DNA of 64,000 bases from Roseiarcus sp963770035 (GCA_963770035.1 CAVYON010000015.1:1-64000); one strand, 5' to 3'; positions 25,163-35,147 are shown, counted from the first letter of the stretch. The notes: generated by a model not told the origin, from the letters alone. Made by a program: numbers and translations.

Positions 25163-27928
25163 ATGCCCTGGAAACGAATAGGCGTGGCGATCGCCGTCAT
25201 CGTTCTCCTCCTGGCGCTGCTGCACATCGGCAGCCTGGTGGTCGACTGGGCGTGGTTCTCGTCCATCGGCTACGCAAATGTCTTCTGGACAACGTTTTTG
25301 ACGAAGGCGGCCGTGTTCGCTGTCGCCTTCGTCGCCTCGACCCTTCTCCTATGGGCGAACGCGACCCTTGCGCTGCGGTTCGCGTCTACGCCCTGGCCGC
25401 GGATCCCGGCCGGGTTCTCGCCAAGTTTCATGACCTTTCAGTCCTCGCAGGGGCCCTGGTCGCAGTCGTCCGGACTTCAGCTCTCGCCCCTGGCGTGGCG
25501 TCTCGCGATCGTGGCCGCGGCCGTCATCCTCGGACTGCTGGTCGCCGCCTCCGAGACCAGCCGCTGGGACCTCTTCCTTCGCTTCCTTTACCAAGCGCCA
25601 TACGGCCGGAACGATCCGCAGTTCGGCAAGGACATCGGCTTCTACCTGTTCTCGCTGCCGGTTTATGTCACGCTCAAGAACTGGCTCTTCTGGCTGCTTG
25701 CGCTCGCGGGTCTAATGTCCGGCGCGATCTACGTCCTCCACGGCGATATCCGCCTCGATCCTCCGCCCTGGAGCGCTTCGCCGACGGCGATCGCCCATGC
25801 CTCCGCGCTGCTCGGCCTGTTCCTGGTAGTCAAGGCGTGGTCCTACGCTCTCGACCGCTACCTTCTGCTGTACGACGACAACGGCGTCGTCGTCGGCGCG
25901 GGATATGCCGATGTTCATGTCGAACTGCCGGCGCTTTGGCTGCTCATCGGCCTCGCCGCCATCGCGGCCATCGTCGCTTTCGCCAACATTCGGCGGCGCT
26001 CGGCACCCCTCGTCATCGCGGCGACCCTGCTGGTGTTCGGCGGCGCTTTCGTCTTCGGCGACGCCTTCCCAGCGTTCACTCAGCGATTTTACGTCAAACC
26101 AAGCGAGCTGCAGCTGGAGAGCCCCTATATTCAGCGAAACATCGATCTCACGCGGGAAGCCTACGACCTCGGACAGATCACGGTGAAGCCATTCCGGGCG
26201 GAACAGGATCTGACGTTTCAGGTGCTCGAAAAGGACAGCGGCACCGTCAACAACATCCGACTATGGGACTGGCGGCCGCTGCTGGCCGCCTATGCGCAAC
26301 TACAGGAGATCCGCACCTACTACCGGTTTCTCGATGTCGACGTCGATCGCTATCACCTCGGCTCCTCCTATCAGCAGGTGATGATCTCGGCGCGCGAACT
26401 CATCCCCTCGTTGCTGCCGGCCAACGCCCAGACCTGGGTCAACCTGCATCTCCTGTTCACCCATGGCGACGGGGCCGTCATGTCCCCCGTCACTCGCAAA
26501 TCCGCCGAAGGCCTGCCAATCTTTTACCTGAAGGACATCCCGCCGGCCGCGGACGGCGGCCCCGCAGTCACCCAGCCGCGCATCTATTTTGGCGAGAGCG
26601 CCGCCAGCTATGTCATCGTCAAAGGCGCGACGCCGGAATTCGATTATCCAAAGGGGAGCGACAACGCCTATACGACCTATGACGGCGTGGACGGCGTCGC
26701 GATCGGCGGGACCGCCTGGCGGTCGCTGTTCGCGTGGTATTTCAACGACCTGAACATCCTGCTTAGCCGTTACGTCACCGGCGAGAGCAGGATCTTGTTT
26801 CATCGCAACATTCAGGACCGCGTACGGATGATCGCGCCGTTCCTGCAACTCGATCGCGACCCTTATCTGGCGATCAGCGAGGGGCGGCTCTATTGGATTC
26901 AGGACGCCTATACCGTGAGTGACTGGTTCCCCTACGCCAATCCCGAGCCGCAGGGCGGCGATATCAATTACATTCGCAATTCCGTGAAGATCGTCATCGA
27001 CGCCTATAACGGCACGGTCGACTTCTATGTGGCCGACGCGGCCGATCCGATCGTCTCGACCTATCGCAGAATCTTCCCCTCGCTGTTCAAGCCGCTGGAT
27101 GCGATGGCGCCGGATCTCAGGCAGCACATCCGCTATCCCGAAGACCTCTTCACCCTGCAGGCCCTCCAGTACCGCGCGTTCCACATGGAGGCGCCCGAGG
27201 TCTTCTACAATCGCGAGGATCTCTGGAATTTTCCGCGTGAGCCGGCCGCTTCCGAGGCCCTCGAGGCCGGCGACGGGGCCAGGATGGCGCCCTACTACAT
27301 GATGATGCGCCTGCCCGGCGAGGCGCAGACGGAATTCTTCCTCATGCTGCCGATGACGCCGAGCCAGCGGGAAAACATGATCGCGTGGCTCGCGGCGCGC
27401 TGCGATTCGCCGGAATACGGCAAGCTCATCGTCTACGAATTCCCGAAAGACAAGCTCATCTACGGGCCGTTCCAGATCGAGGCGCTGATCAACCAAAACA
27501 CCGACATCTCGCAGCAGATCTCGCTGTGGAACCAGATGGGCTCCCAAGTCATTCGCGGCAATCTGTTGGTCGTGCCGATCGGCGCCTCAATCCTCTATGT
27601 ATCGCCGCTCTATTTGCGCGCCCAGGCCGGGCAGTTGCCGGAGCTCAAGCGGGTGATTGCCGCCTACGGCGACCGCGTGGTGATGGAACAGACGCTTCCA
27701 GCGGCCCTCGCAGCATTGTTCAGGGAATCGGTCTCGGTCGCGGGCTTGCCGACCAGCGCGGGGCCTTCGCCTTTGGGCCAGAACGGTGAGCGGGCCCAGG
27801 AAGCGCTTGCGGACTACGATCGCGCTCTCGATCGGCTGAAGGCCGGGGACTGGGCCGGCTTCGGCAAAGAGCTCGATGCGCTGCGCCCGCTGCTCGAGAA
27901 GCTCAGCCGGAGCCCGGCTGCGCATTAA
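25163..27928 (+). CDS. UPF0182 family integral membrane protein
   Basis: 921 residues, with a GGAGGGA site before the ATG. The N-terminal third has about seven membrane helices (first at 7-27, last near 290). The remainder is a large, presumably extracytoplasmic domain with the family's conserved stretches (YVKPSELQLESPYIQRNIDLTREAYDL, ISEGRLYWIQDAYTVSDWFPYAN). COG1615/UPF0182 proteins are widespread in cyanobacteria, actinobacteria and some proteobacteria. Their function is unknown. The gene is monocistronic here. Confidence 0.9.
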   Translation: MPWKRIGVAIAVIVLLLALLHIGSLVVDWAWFSSIGYANVFWTTFLTKAAVFAVAFVASTLLLWANATLALRFASTPWPRIPAGFSPSFMTFQSSQGPWSQSSGLQLSPLAWRLAIVAAAVILGLLVAASETSRWDLFLRFLYQAPYGRNDPQFGKDIGFYLFSLPVYVTLKNWLFWLLALAGLMSGAIYVLHGDIRLDPPPWSASPTAIAHASALLGLFLVVKAWSYALDRYLLLYDDNGVVVGAGYADVHVELPALWLLIGLAAIAAIVAFANIRRRSAPLVIAATLLVFGGAFVFGDAFPAFTQRFYVKPSELQLESPYIQRNIDLTREAYDLGQITVKPFRAEQDLTFQVLEKDSGTVNNIRLWDWRPLLAAYAQLQEIRTYYRFLDVDVDRYHLGSSYQQVMISARELIPSLLPANAQTWVNLHLLFTHGDGAVMSPVTRKSAEGLPIFYLKDIPPAADGGPAVTQPRIYFGESAASYVIVKGATPEFDYPKGSDNAYTTYDGVDGVAIGGTAWRSLFAWYFNDLNILLSRYVTGESRILFHRNIQDRVRMIAPFLQLDRDPYLAISEGRLYWIQDAYTVSDWFPYANPEPQGGDINYIRNSVKIVIDAYNGTVDFYVADAADPIVSTYRRIFPSLFKPLDAMAPDLRQHIRYPEDLFTLQALQYRAFHMEAPEVFYNREDLWNFPREPAASEALEAGDGARMAPYYMMMRLPGEAQTEFFLMLPMTPSQRENMIAWLAARCDSPEYGKLIVYEFPKDKLIYGPFQIEALINQNTDISQQISLWNQMGSQVIRGNLLVVPIGASILYVSPLYLRAQAGQLPELKRVIAAYGDRVVMEQTLPAALAALFRESVSVAGLPTSAGPSPLGQNGERAQEALADYDRALDRLKAGDWAGFGKELDALRPLLEKLSRSPAAH

Positions 27929-28202
27929 ATTTGGCGACGGATCTCCACAGGGCACGGCGGAGAGCGACGCCCTTTGAGGTGGTGAGCTGAAATTGAAACT
28001 GCGTTGCCGCAACATTAATTCGCAATATCTGCGTCCCGGGTCGCCTGCCGACGTCTCCCCTTGATCGGAGCGGACCAAGATGACCTCGCGAAATCGGGCG
28101 AATGGCTGCGGGGCGACAAGGTGGTCAGATCGTTGGGCGCTCGTCAGCTGGCGGGGCGAGGCGAGGGGCCGTGGCGAGCCGGCTTCCAATGCCGTCCGCG
28201 GA

Positions 28203-28757
28203 TCATCGTCGAGAAAGAAATGAGGAATTCGGGGGACGTTTGCGATCGTTTTGCACGGCGGCGTGGATCAGGGCGGCTATTTGACCCATTGTCGCGTCGT
28301 TTGCGGCCTTGTACCGGAGCCATTCGTGATTGGGGTGGTCGCTGTTGAACGATACGACCGAGAAGTCGGCGTCGGGATCGGGTCGAACGGGGACTGAATA
28401 GCCGTTTTGGCCCACGCCATGTTTGGCTGCGTCCTCGAAAAATTGCCCGACTGCCGGATCGTCCGTCATCAGATCCTGCCAGTCGAAGGGCTCGACGGCC
28501 GTTTTGCCGTGGACGAGGACGGGATCGATGGACGCATATTGCTTGAGAAAATATCGCGCTTGCCAGCGAAACGGGTAGGTCGATTTGACGGTCAGGACAT
28601 TGGCCCCAGATTTCCTGTTTGAACTAAAACGTACGCAGGACAAATTCGAAACGCCGATGTCCTTGGCGATGGAGCGGAAGGCAGTTTCGAGGTCCTTCGC
28701 GCTGCGAATTATTTCGGCGAACCGCACGACCGGAGGGTCCGAAGAACAATCTGACAT
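28203..28757 (-). CDS. LuxR-type autoinducer-binding protein without HTH
   Basis: 184 residues that cover only the N-terminal acyl-homoserine-lactone-binding domain. The pattern TYPFRWQARYFLKQYASIDPVLVHGK carries the conserved W/Y/D residues of that pocket, followed by GVGQNGYSVPVRPDPDADFSVVSF. LuxR regulators normally run to about 240 residues with a C-terminal HTH. Here the protein stops after RKRPPNSSFLSRR. I could not find an HTH in the following 250 bp in the frames examined. It may titrate signal or dimerise with a full LuxR. No luxI is nearby. It lies 113 bp upstream of a c-di-GMP enzyme gene in the same orientation. Confidence 0.72.
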   Translation of the reverse strand: MSDCSSDPPVVRFAEIIRSAKDLETAFRSIAKDIGVSNLSCVRFSSNRKSGANVLTVKSTYPFRWQARYFLKQYASIDPVLVHGKTAVEPFDWQDLMTDDPAVGQFFEDAAKHGVGQNGYSVPVRPDPDADFSVVSFNSDHPNHEWLRYKAANDATMGQIAALIHAAVQNDRKRPPNSSFLSRR

Positions 28758-28870
28758 TGGCGCCCACTACCCGCCTTTCCTGTCGAGAGAGTGTTTGGGC
28801 GAGAGGGGGCTGATTGTCGAGAAAAAACGGCGGACCCCGACGGCGCGGAGCGGTCCCGGACCCCGCCATC

Positions 28871-31249
28871 TTAAGCCGAGAGCCGAGCCAGGCCCGGCTG
28901 GTTTACTCGGGCGATGAGGGTCGCCACCTCGCTTTCAGGAACAGGCTTGCCAAACAGATAGCCCTGGGCTTCGGCGATCCTCAGGAGTTTGATCGTGTTC
29001 AGTTGCGCGACGGTTTCGACGCCTTCGGCGATCACAGGTTTGTGGAGGCGGCGACCCAGGTCCGCAATGGACTCGACGAGATCCCACGAGGACTGCTTGC
29101 TGCCGAGATCCAATGTAAAAGTACGGTCGACTTTGATCCGGTCGAACGGGTAGCTGTGAAGATGGCCGAAGTTGGAGTACCCCGTTCCGAAATCGTCCAG
29201 GGAAACCTGGATGCCGCGGGTCCGAAGGGAGGCGAGAGTATTGCGGACGCCGACACGATCGTCGAACAGGGTTGATTCCGTGATCTCGAGAATGAGGCGA
29301 TGGGGCTCCAGCCCCGAGACGGAAAGAGCGTCCGTGATCGTCGTCTCGAGACTTTGCTCGCGAAACTGAATGGGAGACAAATTGACCGAGACGGCGATGC
29401 CGTCCGGCCAGCCTGCGCAAGCGGCGCAGGCGCGGCGCAGGATCATGCCGCCGACCTCATGGATCAAGCCCGTCTCTTCAAGCAGCGGGATGAAGTCGCT
29501 TGGCGGTATCTTTCCACGGCTTGGGCTACGCCATCGGGCAAGCGCCTCAAAAGCGGTGATGCGGCCGGTCGCCACGTTGACGATGGGTTGGAAGTGGACC
29601 GTGAAGTCTTTGCAGGAGACGGCATTTCGGAGTTCGAGTTCCAGGAGCCTACGCGCCTGAATACGCGTGTCCATTTCGGGTTCAAACGTGCGCCAGCAGC
29701 CGCGACCGTCAGCCTTCGCCGCGTAGAGCGCCAGATCTGCGTTCGACAGCAGGGAGTCGGCGGTGACGCCGTCGCTCAAAGCGGTGGCGCTGCCGATGCT
29801 GACGCCGACAATGACTTCGCTCCCGTCGATGATGAGCGGCCGCCTCACCTCCTCGATCATGCGCTTCGTATAGGCGTAACCGTCAGTCGGCGCAGTGAGA
29901 TCGCAGGTGTGAAGAATAACGAATTCATCGCCGCCCCAGCGCGCGATGAAGTCGTTGGGTTCGATGACTTGCCGTAGTCGTTCGGCGCTCTTGAGAAGAA
30001 CCTTGTCTCCGGTCCGATGGCCCAAGCTGTCGTTGACCTGCTTGAAGTTGTCGAGATCGAGAAACAGGATGGTCAGGGCTTGCTGGCCGGGGCTCCACTG
30101 GTCCAGAGATTCGGCAAGCGTGGTCTCGAAAGCGTGGCGGTTGGGCAGTCCGGTCACGGCGTCGAAATGCGCCATGTACTGAATTTTGCGTTCGGCGTTG
30201 AAGCGGTCGGTGACATCCTGAACGACCAGGACCGAGCCTTCGCTGGCCATGGTGTGGATGGTCAACTCGACGGTGCGCCCGTCGCGCGTTTCGACATTTA
30301 TGGTGGCGTCCGAACCAAGGCGCTGGTCGGAGAGGAGGGCTTGGTCGCCGAGCATATATTGCGCATTGGTGACGAGGTTCGGAATGACCTCGCCGAGAAG
30401 GGCATAGATGTCGCCTCCCGCCAGCTGCGTCTCGGACGGGAGGGACAGAACCGTCCGGAACTTGTCGTTGAAGACGACGATCCGGCCTTCGCCGTCGAGC
30501 GTGCAAAGGCCGTGGGACATGTTGTTGATCGCGGCGTCGAATTGCGCTGCGATTGTCTGCGATTGTTCACGGAAGGCGATCTCGTCGAGCAAGGTCTGCC
30601 GGAGTCGTCTGGCGGACTCGTAGATGAAAAGGCAGAGCGGCAAGAGAGCGGCGGGAGGGACGAGAAGAAAGAGACCGCCTCTCAGCGCGCAGGCCGCTGC
30701 GACCGGCAAAGCGCCGGCGCAAATCTGAAGCACGATCCCGTCTTGCAGGGAAAAGTATCGGATCGCGATCGCTAACAGATTGACCGTTGCGATGGCCAAG
30801 CTGACGGACAAGACGAACGGATCATCGGAGGTCAAGAATGTCGTGAGGACCAGAGATCCCGCACAGAAAAGTGTGCTGGCGCCTCCGAGAATCAGGCCTC
30901 GCTCGATCGAGCGGAGCTGCTTCGGGTCGTCGGTGAGGGACGACGCCTGATATCCCCGGCTCAGATACAGGCGGACGGGGATGGTGCAGAGCGCGAGGAG
31001 ACCAACCGCCGCTGGGGCTTTGGAGTGAGACAGAGCGGCAAAAAGAAAGCCGCAGAGACCCGTGATCACCGCGCCGAAGACCGCCGTCTGGGTGTCGGCG
31101 AACGACAACTCGATCAGCCTCCGACGAACTTCGCAAGGAAGCCCGACAGTCGGAAAAGGGCGCTCGGCGAACAAACGCATAACGGAGCCTGCCCATTTGG
31201 CCAGACCTCGTGTTCGGCGTTGGCCAGGGCGAGAGCCCGGGATATTCAT
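28871..31249 (-). CDS. GGDEF-EAL cyclic-di-GMP enzyme with membrane N-terminus
   Basis: About 792 residues from 31249 (MNIPGSRPG). A start at 31180 (MRLFAERPF) is also plausible. The longer open frame runs into boxB. Membrane region with several helices (about 50-225), PAS-like segment (about 240-350: AAINNMSHGLCTLDGEGRIVVFNDKF), GGDEF domain with intact RWGGDEFVIL, and EAL domain with intact FEALARW and DDFGTGYSNF. The product-inhibition site (RxxD five residues before GGDEF) reads EPND, so Arg is lost. Both synthesis and hydrolysis motifs look functional. Net activity cannot be predicted. Confidence 0.9.
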   Translation of the reverse strand: MNIPGSRPGQRRTRGLAKWAGSVMRLFAERPFPTVGLPCEVRRRLIELSFADTQTAVFGAVITGLCGFLFAALSHSKAPAAVGLLALCTIPVRLYLSRGYQASSLTDDPKQLRSIERGLILGGASTLFCAGSLVLTTFLTSDDPFVLSVSLAIATVNLLAIAIRYFSLQDGIVLQICAGALPVAAACALRGGLFLLVPPAALLPLCLFIYESARRLRQTLLDEIAFREQSQTIAAQFDAAINNMSHGLCTLDGEGRIVVFNDKFRTVLSLPSETQLAGGDIYALLGEVIPNLVTNAQYMLGDQALLSDQRLGSDATINVETRDGRTVELTIHTMASEGSVLVVQDVTDRFNAERKIQYMAHFDAVTGLPNRHAFETTLAESLDQWSPGQQALTILFLDLDNFKQVNDSLGHRTGDKVLLKSAERLRQVIEPNDFIARWGGDEFVILHTCDLTAPTDGYAYTKRMIEEVRRPLIIDGSEVIVGVSIGSATALSDGVTADSLLSNADLALYAAKADGRGCWRTFEPEMDTRIQARRLLELELRNAVSCKDFTVHFQPIVNVATGRITAFEALARWRSPSRGKIPPSDFIPLLEETGLIHEVGGMILRRACAACAGWPDGIAVSVNLSPIQFREQSLETTITDALSVSGLEPHRLILEITESTLFDDRVGVRNTLASLRTRGIQVSLDDFGTGYSNFGHLHSYPFDRIKVDRTFTLDLGSKQSSWDLVESIADLGRRLHKPVIAEGVETVAQLNTIKLLRIAEAQGYLFGKPVPESEVATLIARVNQPGLARLSA

Positions 31250-31437
31250 TCTGGGCCCGTTGAAATCGGCTGCAGGAGTTCTCAGCCGTCTTCGTTTGGC
31301 AGTAAATAATTGCGGTCTTGTTATTTTTCGCTGGCGAGTTGCGCGATAGTCGCTGCAGCCTCGGAGAGTTGGCCGCGCCTCACGGAAAGAGGCATCCCTT
31401 CGCGGCGCCGATGCAGGCGATATCGCTTCGGGCCACG

Positions 31438-32928
31438 TCAGGCGATCTTCACGTATTCGAAGTCGCCGGTCTGGTTGTTGATGCCGACGCGAGGCGGCGC
31501 GATCCAGCTGGCGTACTGGCCGGGCTCGCGGCAGGGCTCCATCAGCGAATCGATGAAGGTCATGTCGGCGTCGTTCGGCAGCCACGCCCCGCTCTGAGCC
31601 TGCCACTGCTCCTCGCTCAGGACCTCTCCCGCCGGGCTGATCCGCTTGCCGGCGAACTCGCCGATCCTGCGATTGAAGCCCTTGTGCGGCTGGGCGAACC
31701 GGAAGGCGATCCCGGCCTTCTCGATCACCTTGTTCCAGCGGTCGACGCCGCCCTGGCAGTCCTTGATGTAGTCGTCGAGCAGGCGGGCGTTGATTGCGCG
31801 CAGCGCCGGAACCTCATCCTGGACGATCTTGCCGTCGACGACCCGCTCGACCGGATAGGTCGCCTCAGCGAGCGCGTGGTCGTCCTTCAGGTTCGCCTCG
31901 TTGAAACGGCCCTTTAGCCCAGCGCTGAACGCCTCGGCGGCGTTCGAGGACACCTCTCCGCCGAACAGGTCACGCGTCACCGACATGTGGAAGTTGGCCT
32001 TACGCTGCAGGAGCGGCAGGTCGACCACGCCGAGCTTGCGGATCGCCTCGACCTCGTTCGGGTCCTTGATCCCGGCCTTCGCCATCGCCGTGCAGGTCGC
32101 CTCGATCGTGCGCTGGACGCCGGTCTCGCCCACGAACATGTGATGCGCCTCTTCGGTCAGCATGAAGCGGCAGGTGCGCGACAGCGGATCGAAGCCGCTC
32201 TCGGCCAGCGCGGCGAGCTGCATCTTGCCGTCGCGGTCGGTGAAGTAGGTGAACATGAAGAAGCTCAGCCAGTCGGGCGTGCGCTCGTTGAAGGCGCCGA
32301 GGATGCGCGGATTGTCCGCCTCGCCGCTGCGCCGCTCGAGCAGGGCCTGCGCCTCCTCGCGGCCGTCCTTGCCGAAATATTTGACCAGGAGATAGACGAT
32401 CGCCCAGAGGTGGCGGCCCTCCTCGACATTGACCTGGAAGAGGTTGCGCATGTCGTAGAGGCTCGGGGCGGTCGCCCCGAGATAGCGCTGCTGCTCGACC
32501 GAAGCGGGCTCGGTGTCGCCCTGGACGACGAGGAGCCGGCGCAGCGTCGCGCGGTATTCGCCCGGAACCTCCTGCCAGGCGGGCTCGCCCTTGTGGCGGC
32601 CGAAGGGAATGGTCCGGCCCTCGACCTTGGGCGCGAGCAGCACGCCCCAGCGGTATTCCGGCATCCTGACGTAGCCGAACTTCGCCCAGCCGGTCGGGTC
32701 GACGCCGACGGCGGTGCGCAGATAGACCTCGGAGGTCTGGAAACCCTCCGGCCCCATGTCGTTCCACCAGTCGAGATATTTGGGCCGCCAGGTCTCGAGC
32801 GCGCGCTGGAGCTGTTTGTCCGACGAGAGGGCGACGTTGTTCGGGATCTGGCCGTCGGTGTCGATCTCGACGAAATGATCGCCGCGGATCGTTTCCGGCG
32901 ATTCGGTCAGGGGATCTGTAGAACTCAT
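31438..32928 (-). CDS. boxB: Benzoyl-CoA 2,3-epoxidase, oxygenase subunit BoxB
   Basis: 496 residues from the ATG at 32928 with a GGAAGGAAAC site. The longer frame adds 26 implausible residues. BoxB is the diiron component that, with reductase BoxA, converts benzoyl-CoA to its 2,3-epoxide in aerobic benzoate degradation. Diagnostic stretches: WRPKYLDWWNDMGPEGFQ, the iron-ligand regions VNVEEGRHLWAIVYLL and LTEEAHHMFVGETG, and ERTPDWLSFFMFTYFTDRDGK. Its upstream region (32929-33072) carries TGCA-type repeats resembling BoxR/BzdR sites. Confidence 0.95.
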   Translation of the reverse strand: MSSTDPLTESPETIRGDHFVEIDTDGQIPNNVALSSDKQLQRALETWRPKYLDWWNDMGPEGFQTSEVYLRTAVGVDPTGWAKFGYVRMPEYRWGVLLAPKVEGRTIPFGRHKGEPAWQEVPGEYRATLRRLLVVQGDTEPASVEQQRYLGATAPSLYDMRNLFQVNVEEGRHLWAIVYLLVKYFGKDGREEAQALLERRSGEADNPRILGAFNERTPDWLSFFMFTYFTDRDGKMQLAALAESGFDPLSRTCRFMLTEEAHHMFVGETGVQRTIEATCTAMAKAGIKDPNEVEAIRKLGVVDLPLLQRKANFHMSVTRDLFGGEVSSNAAEAFSAGLKGRFNEANLKDDHALAEATYPVERVVDGKIVQDEVPALRAINARLLDDYIKDCQGGVDRWNKVIEKAGIAFRFAQPHKGFNRRIGEFAGKRISPAGEVLSEEQWQAQSGAWLPNDADMTFIDSLMEPCREPGQYASWIAPPRVGINNQTGDFEYVKIA

Positions 32929-33019
32929 GTTTCCTTCCCTTCCATTGCGTGTGCGCGCGAGCGCGATCTCGAACCGAGTAGAGCCACTATGGTGCAGCTT
33001 TGTCAAGCCGATGAGCAGT

Positions 33020-33078
33020 TTTATGCATAAAGTCTGAAGGTGGCGGACGAGCCTTGCTCAAAAGATGCATTATCATGC
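33020..33078. promoter_or_regulatory. TGCA-type operator upstream of boxB (candidate BoxR/BzdR site)
   Basis: TATGCATA occurs near 33025, then GATGCATTATCATGCAC near 33064-33080. The latter matches the AATGCATCATAATGCAC upstream of boxC. Repeated TGCA cores are the known recognition feature of BzdR/BoxR repressors of benzoyl-CoA pathways. No boxR lies in the window. Confidence 0.5.
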
Positions 33079-33528
33079 ACTATTATTGGGGCGCAAGCTT
33101 AACTCGAACAGGCTGGTCGCCTCGGATTCCAGCACGTCCTCGCCGTGCTGGTTGAAGAGCCGCCAGCGCCATCGCATGATGCCGAGGTTCGGCTTGCTGC
33201 TCGAGCGCCGGGTCTCCAGCACTTCGGCGCGCAGGGTGAGGCTGTCGCCGGGCCGGACCGGGTTCAGCCATTTGATGTAGGCGACGCCCGGCGATCCGAC
33301 CGTGTCGGACCCCGCAAGCACGGCGTCGACCGAAAGCCGCATCGCGATCGAGCAGGTGTGCCAGCCGCTTGCGATCAGCCCGCCGTACGCTCCCATGCGC
33401 GCCTTTTCGCGATCGACGTGAAACCATTGCGGATCGTAGGCCTCGGCGAAGCGAAGGATTTCCTCCTCTTCGACGCGCCGCGGCCCGGCCTCAATGACCT
33501 GGCCCACATGGAAATCAGCAAACTTCAT
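33073..33528 (-). CDS. MaoC-like hydratase/thioesterase in the box cluster
   Basis: 151 residues from the ATG at 33528 with a strong GGAGGAGAG site. Hotdog-fold MaoC family with the hydratase motif region AYDPQWFHVDREKARMGAYGGLIASGWHT (Asp/His dyad). It lies between boxA and boxB on the same strand. It could hydrate an enoyl-CoA intermediate in lower benzoyl-CoA catabolism. This is an inference, since the canonical ring-opening enzyme is BoxC. Confidence 0.83.
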   Translation of the reverse strand: MKFADFHVGQVIEAGPRRVEEEEILRFAEAYDPQWFHVDREKARMGAYGGLIASGWHTCSIAMRLSVDAVLAGSDTVGSPGVAYIKWLNPVRPGDSLTLRAEVLETRRSSSKPNLGIMRWRWRLFNQHGEDVLESEATSLFELSLRPNNSA

Positions 33529-33552
33529 CTCTCCTCCCAACTTGACAGCCGC

Positions 33553-33845
33553 GCTCATTGTAGCCGCGCTCGCTGAGCGCGGTGCGCGGTCACCGACCGC
33601 GCCTACAGAAGCGCTCGGTTCGAGCGCGGGGCTCTGTAGCCGCGCTCGGCTCGAGCGCGGTGGGCGCGGTCAGCGACCGCGCCTACAGGAGTGCTCGGTT
33701 CGAGCGCGGGGCTCTGTAGCCGCGCTCGGCTCGAGCGCGGTGGGCGCGGTCAGCGACCGCGCCTACAGGAGTGCTCGGCTCGAGCGCGGCGGGCGCGGTC
33801 CATAGCCCGTCTTCAGACGGGCGTCCTTGGGACGCCCTACGGACC
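33553..33845. repeat. 80-bp tandem repeats and palindromic REP-like units
   Basis: A unit with an exact 80-bp period (33631-33710 and 33711-33790, plus partial copies before) is built of GC-rich inverted repeats such as GCGCGGTC-AGC-GACCGCGC and CCGCGCTCG/CGAGCGCGG, bordered by TGTAG and CTACA. Related single hairpins occur at 35200-35252 and 57061-57114. No gene is present here. It separates boxA from the MaoC gene. Confidence 0.8.
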
Positions 33846-33871
33846 GCGCCTACAGGTGGCGACGCCCCTTC

Positions 33872-35147
33872 TCAATAGGTCTCCAGGTGCAGCCGGCCGT
33901 CGCGCTTGAGCGCCGGCCCGACAGCGGCCCAGTCGAGCCCGCCCTCGCGGGCGACGTCGCGCAGCGCCAGCACGACCCCCTCCTCCATCGCCTTGAGCCC
34001 GCAGACATAGAAGAAGGCGTTGGGGTCGGCGATCAGCGGCGCGAGATCGGCCGCGCGCACGCGCATCAAATCCTGCACGTAGCGTTTCGGCTGGCCGGGC
34101 GTCCGGCTGAAGGCGAAATTGATGTCGATGAAGTCCTTCGGCAGGTTGCCGAGCGGCCCGAAGTACGGCAGCTCCTCCTTGGTGCGGGCGCCGAAGAACA
34201 GCATCAGCTTGCCGCCCTCGAACTTGCCCGACTTGCGCAGCCGCCGCCGCCACTCCGTCATCGCCCGCATCGGCGCGCTGCCGGTGCCGGTGCAGATCAT
34301 CACGATCGCGCTCCTTGGGATGGTTCGGCATCAGGAAGCTCGTACCGAACGGTCCGGTAACCTGGACCCTGTCGCCGACCTCGAGGTCGCAAAGATAGTT
34401 GCTGCCGACGCCGCGCACCGGGCGCCCCTGGTGGTCCTCGAGCACCCGCTTCACCGTGAGCGAGACGTTGTTGTAGCCGGGCCGCTCGCCGTTGCGCGGG
34501 CTCGCGACGGAATATTGCCGGGGACGATGCGGGCGCCCCGCGGCGTCCAGCCCCGGCGGGACGATCCCGATCGACTGGCCCTCGAGCACGGGAAACGGCA
34601 TGGCGCCGAAATCGAGCACGATATGGTGGGTATCGTAGTCCCGGCCGACCTCCGTCACCCGCACATTGCCGACGACGGCCGCCGTGACGAATTTCTCCGC
34701 CGCGCGCGGCCCGTAGAGATTGGCGTAGGGGTGCGCGGCGGACCACGGCGGAATGATGGCGGCGAAGTCGGCGGCGGCGAATGCGCCCTCGCCTTCCGTC
34801 TCCGCGGCCGGCGCCGGCGGGGCTTCCGCGGCAAGGTCAAGCGCGGAGACGCCGGCGGCGGCAAGGTCCTCGGCCGTCAGCTCCGCCGGCAGCGCGTCCC
34901 AGCCGAACTGCGCCTCGACGCTATAGGCGCTCGCCCGCGGCACGACCCGCCAATTGTCGATGCTGCCGGTCGGACAGGGGGGAATGCAGGCCATGCAAAG
35001 GTTGCAAACCGCGGCGTTCACCACGTAGTTGCGCTCGTCGTGCGTGATCGCCCCGACCGGGCAAGTCGCCTCGCAGGTGTTGCAGCGGATGCAGATCTCC
35101 GGATCGATCAGGTGCTGCCGGATGACCGAGGCGTCGACGTGTTCCAA
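33872..35147 (-). CDS. boxA: Benzoyl-CoA 2,3-epoxidase, reductase subunit BoxA (one frameshift)
   Basis: Reads from a TTG at 35147 (preceded by AGGAGGAGG) through two 4Fe-4S clusters (CIRCNTCEATCPVG and CNLCMACIPPCPTG), a linker, and a ferredoxin-NADP reductase-like FAD domain (RQYSVASPR, GVGSNYLCDL). Near 34307 the frame shifts by +1. The NADPH domain then continues (VMICTGTGSAPMRAM, FFYVCGLKAMEEGV) to 33872. Dropping one base gives about 424 residues, the expected BoxA size. It supplies electrons from NADPH to BoxB. The break is probably a sequence error, because partners boxB and boxC are intact. Confidence 0.85.

Noticed and set aside
28003..28202. Possible missing HTH domain after the LuxR-type protein
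   Set aside because: I read the following sequence in the continuing and shifted frames. A stretch beginning RQLTSAQRS looked suggestive, but the rest does not match a LuxR HTH.
33553..33845. CRISPR array
   Set aside because: The repeats are contiguous 80-bp tandem units made of hairpins with no unique spacers, and there are no cas genes.
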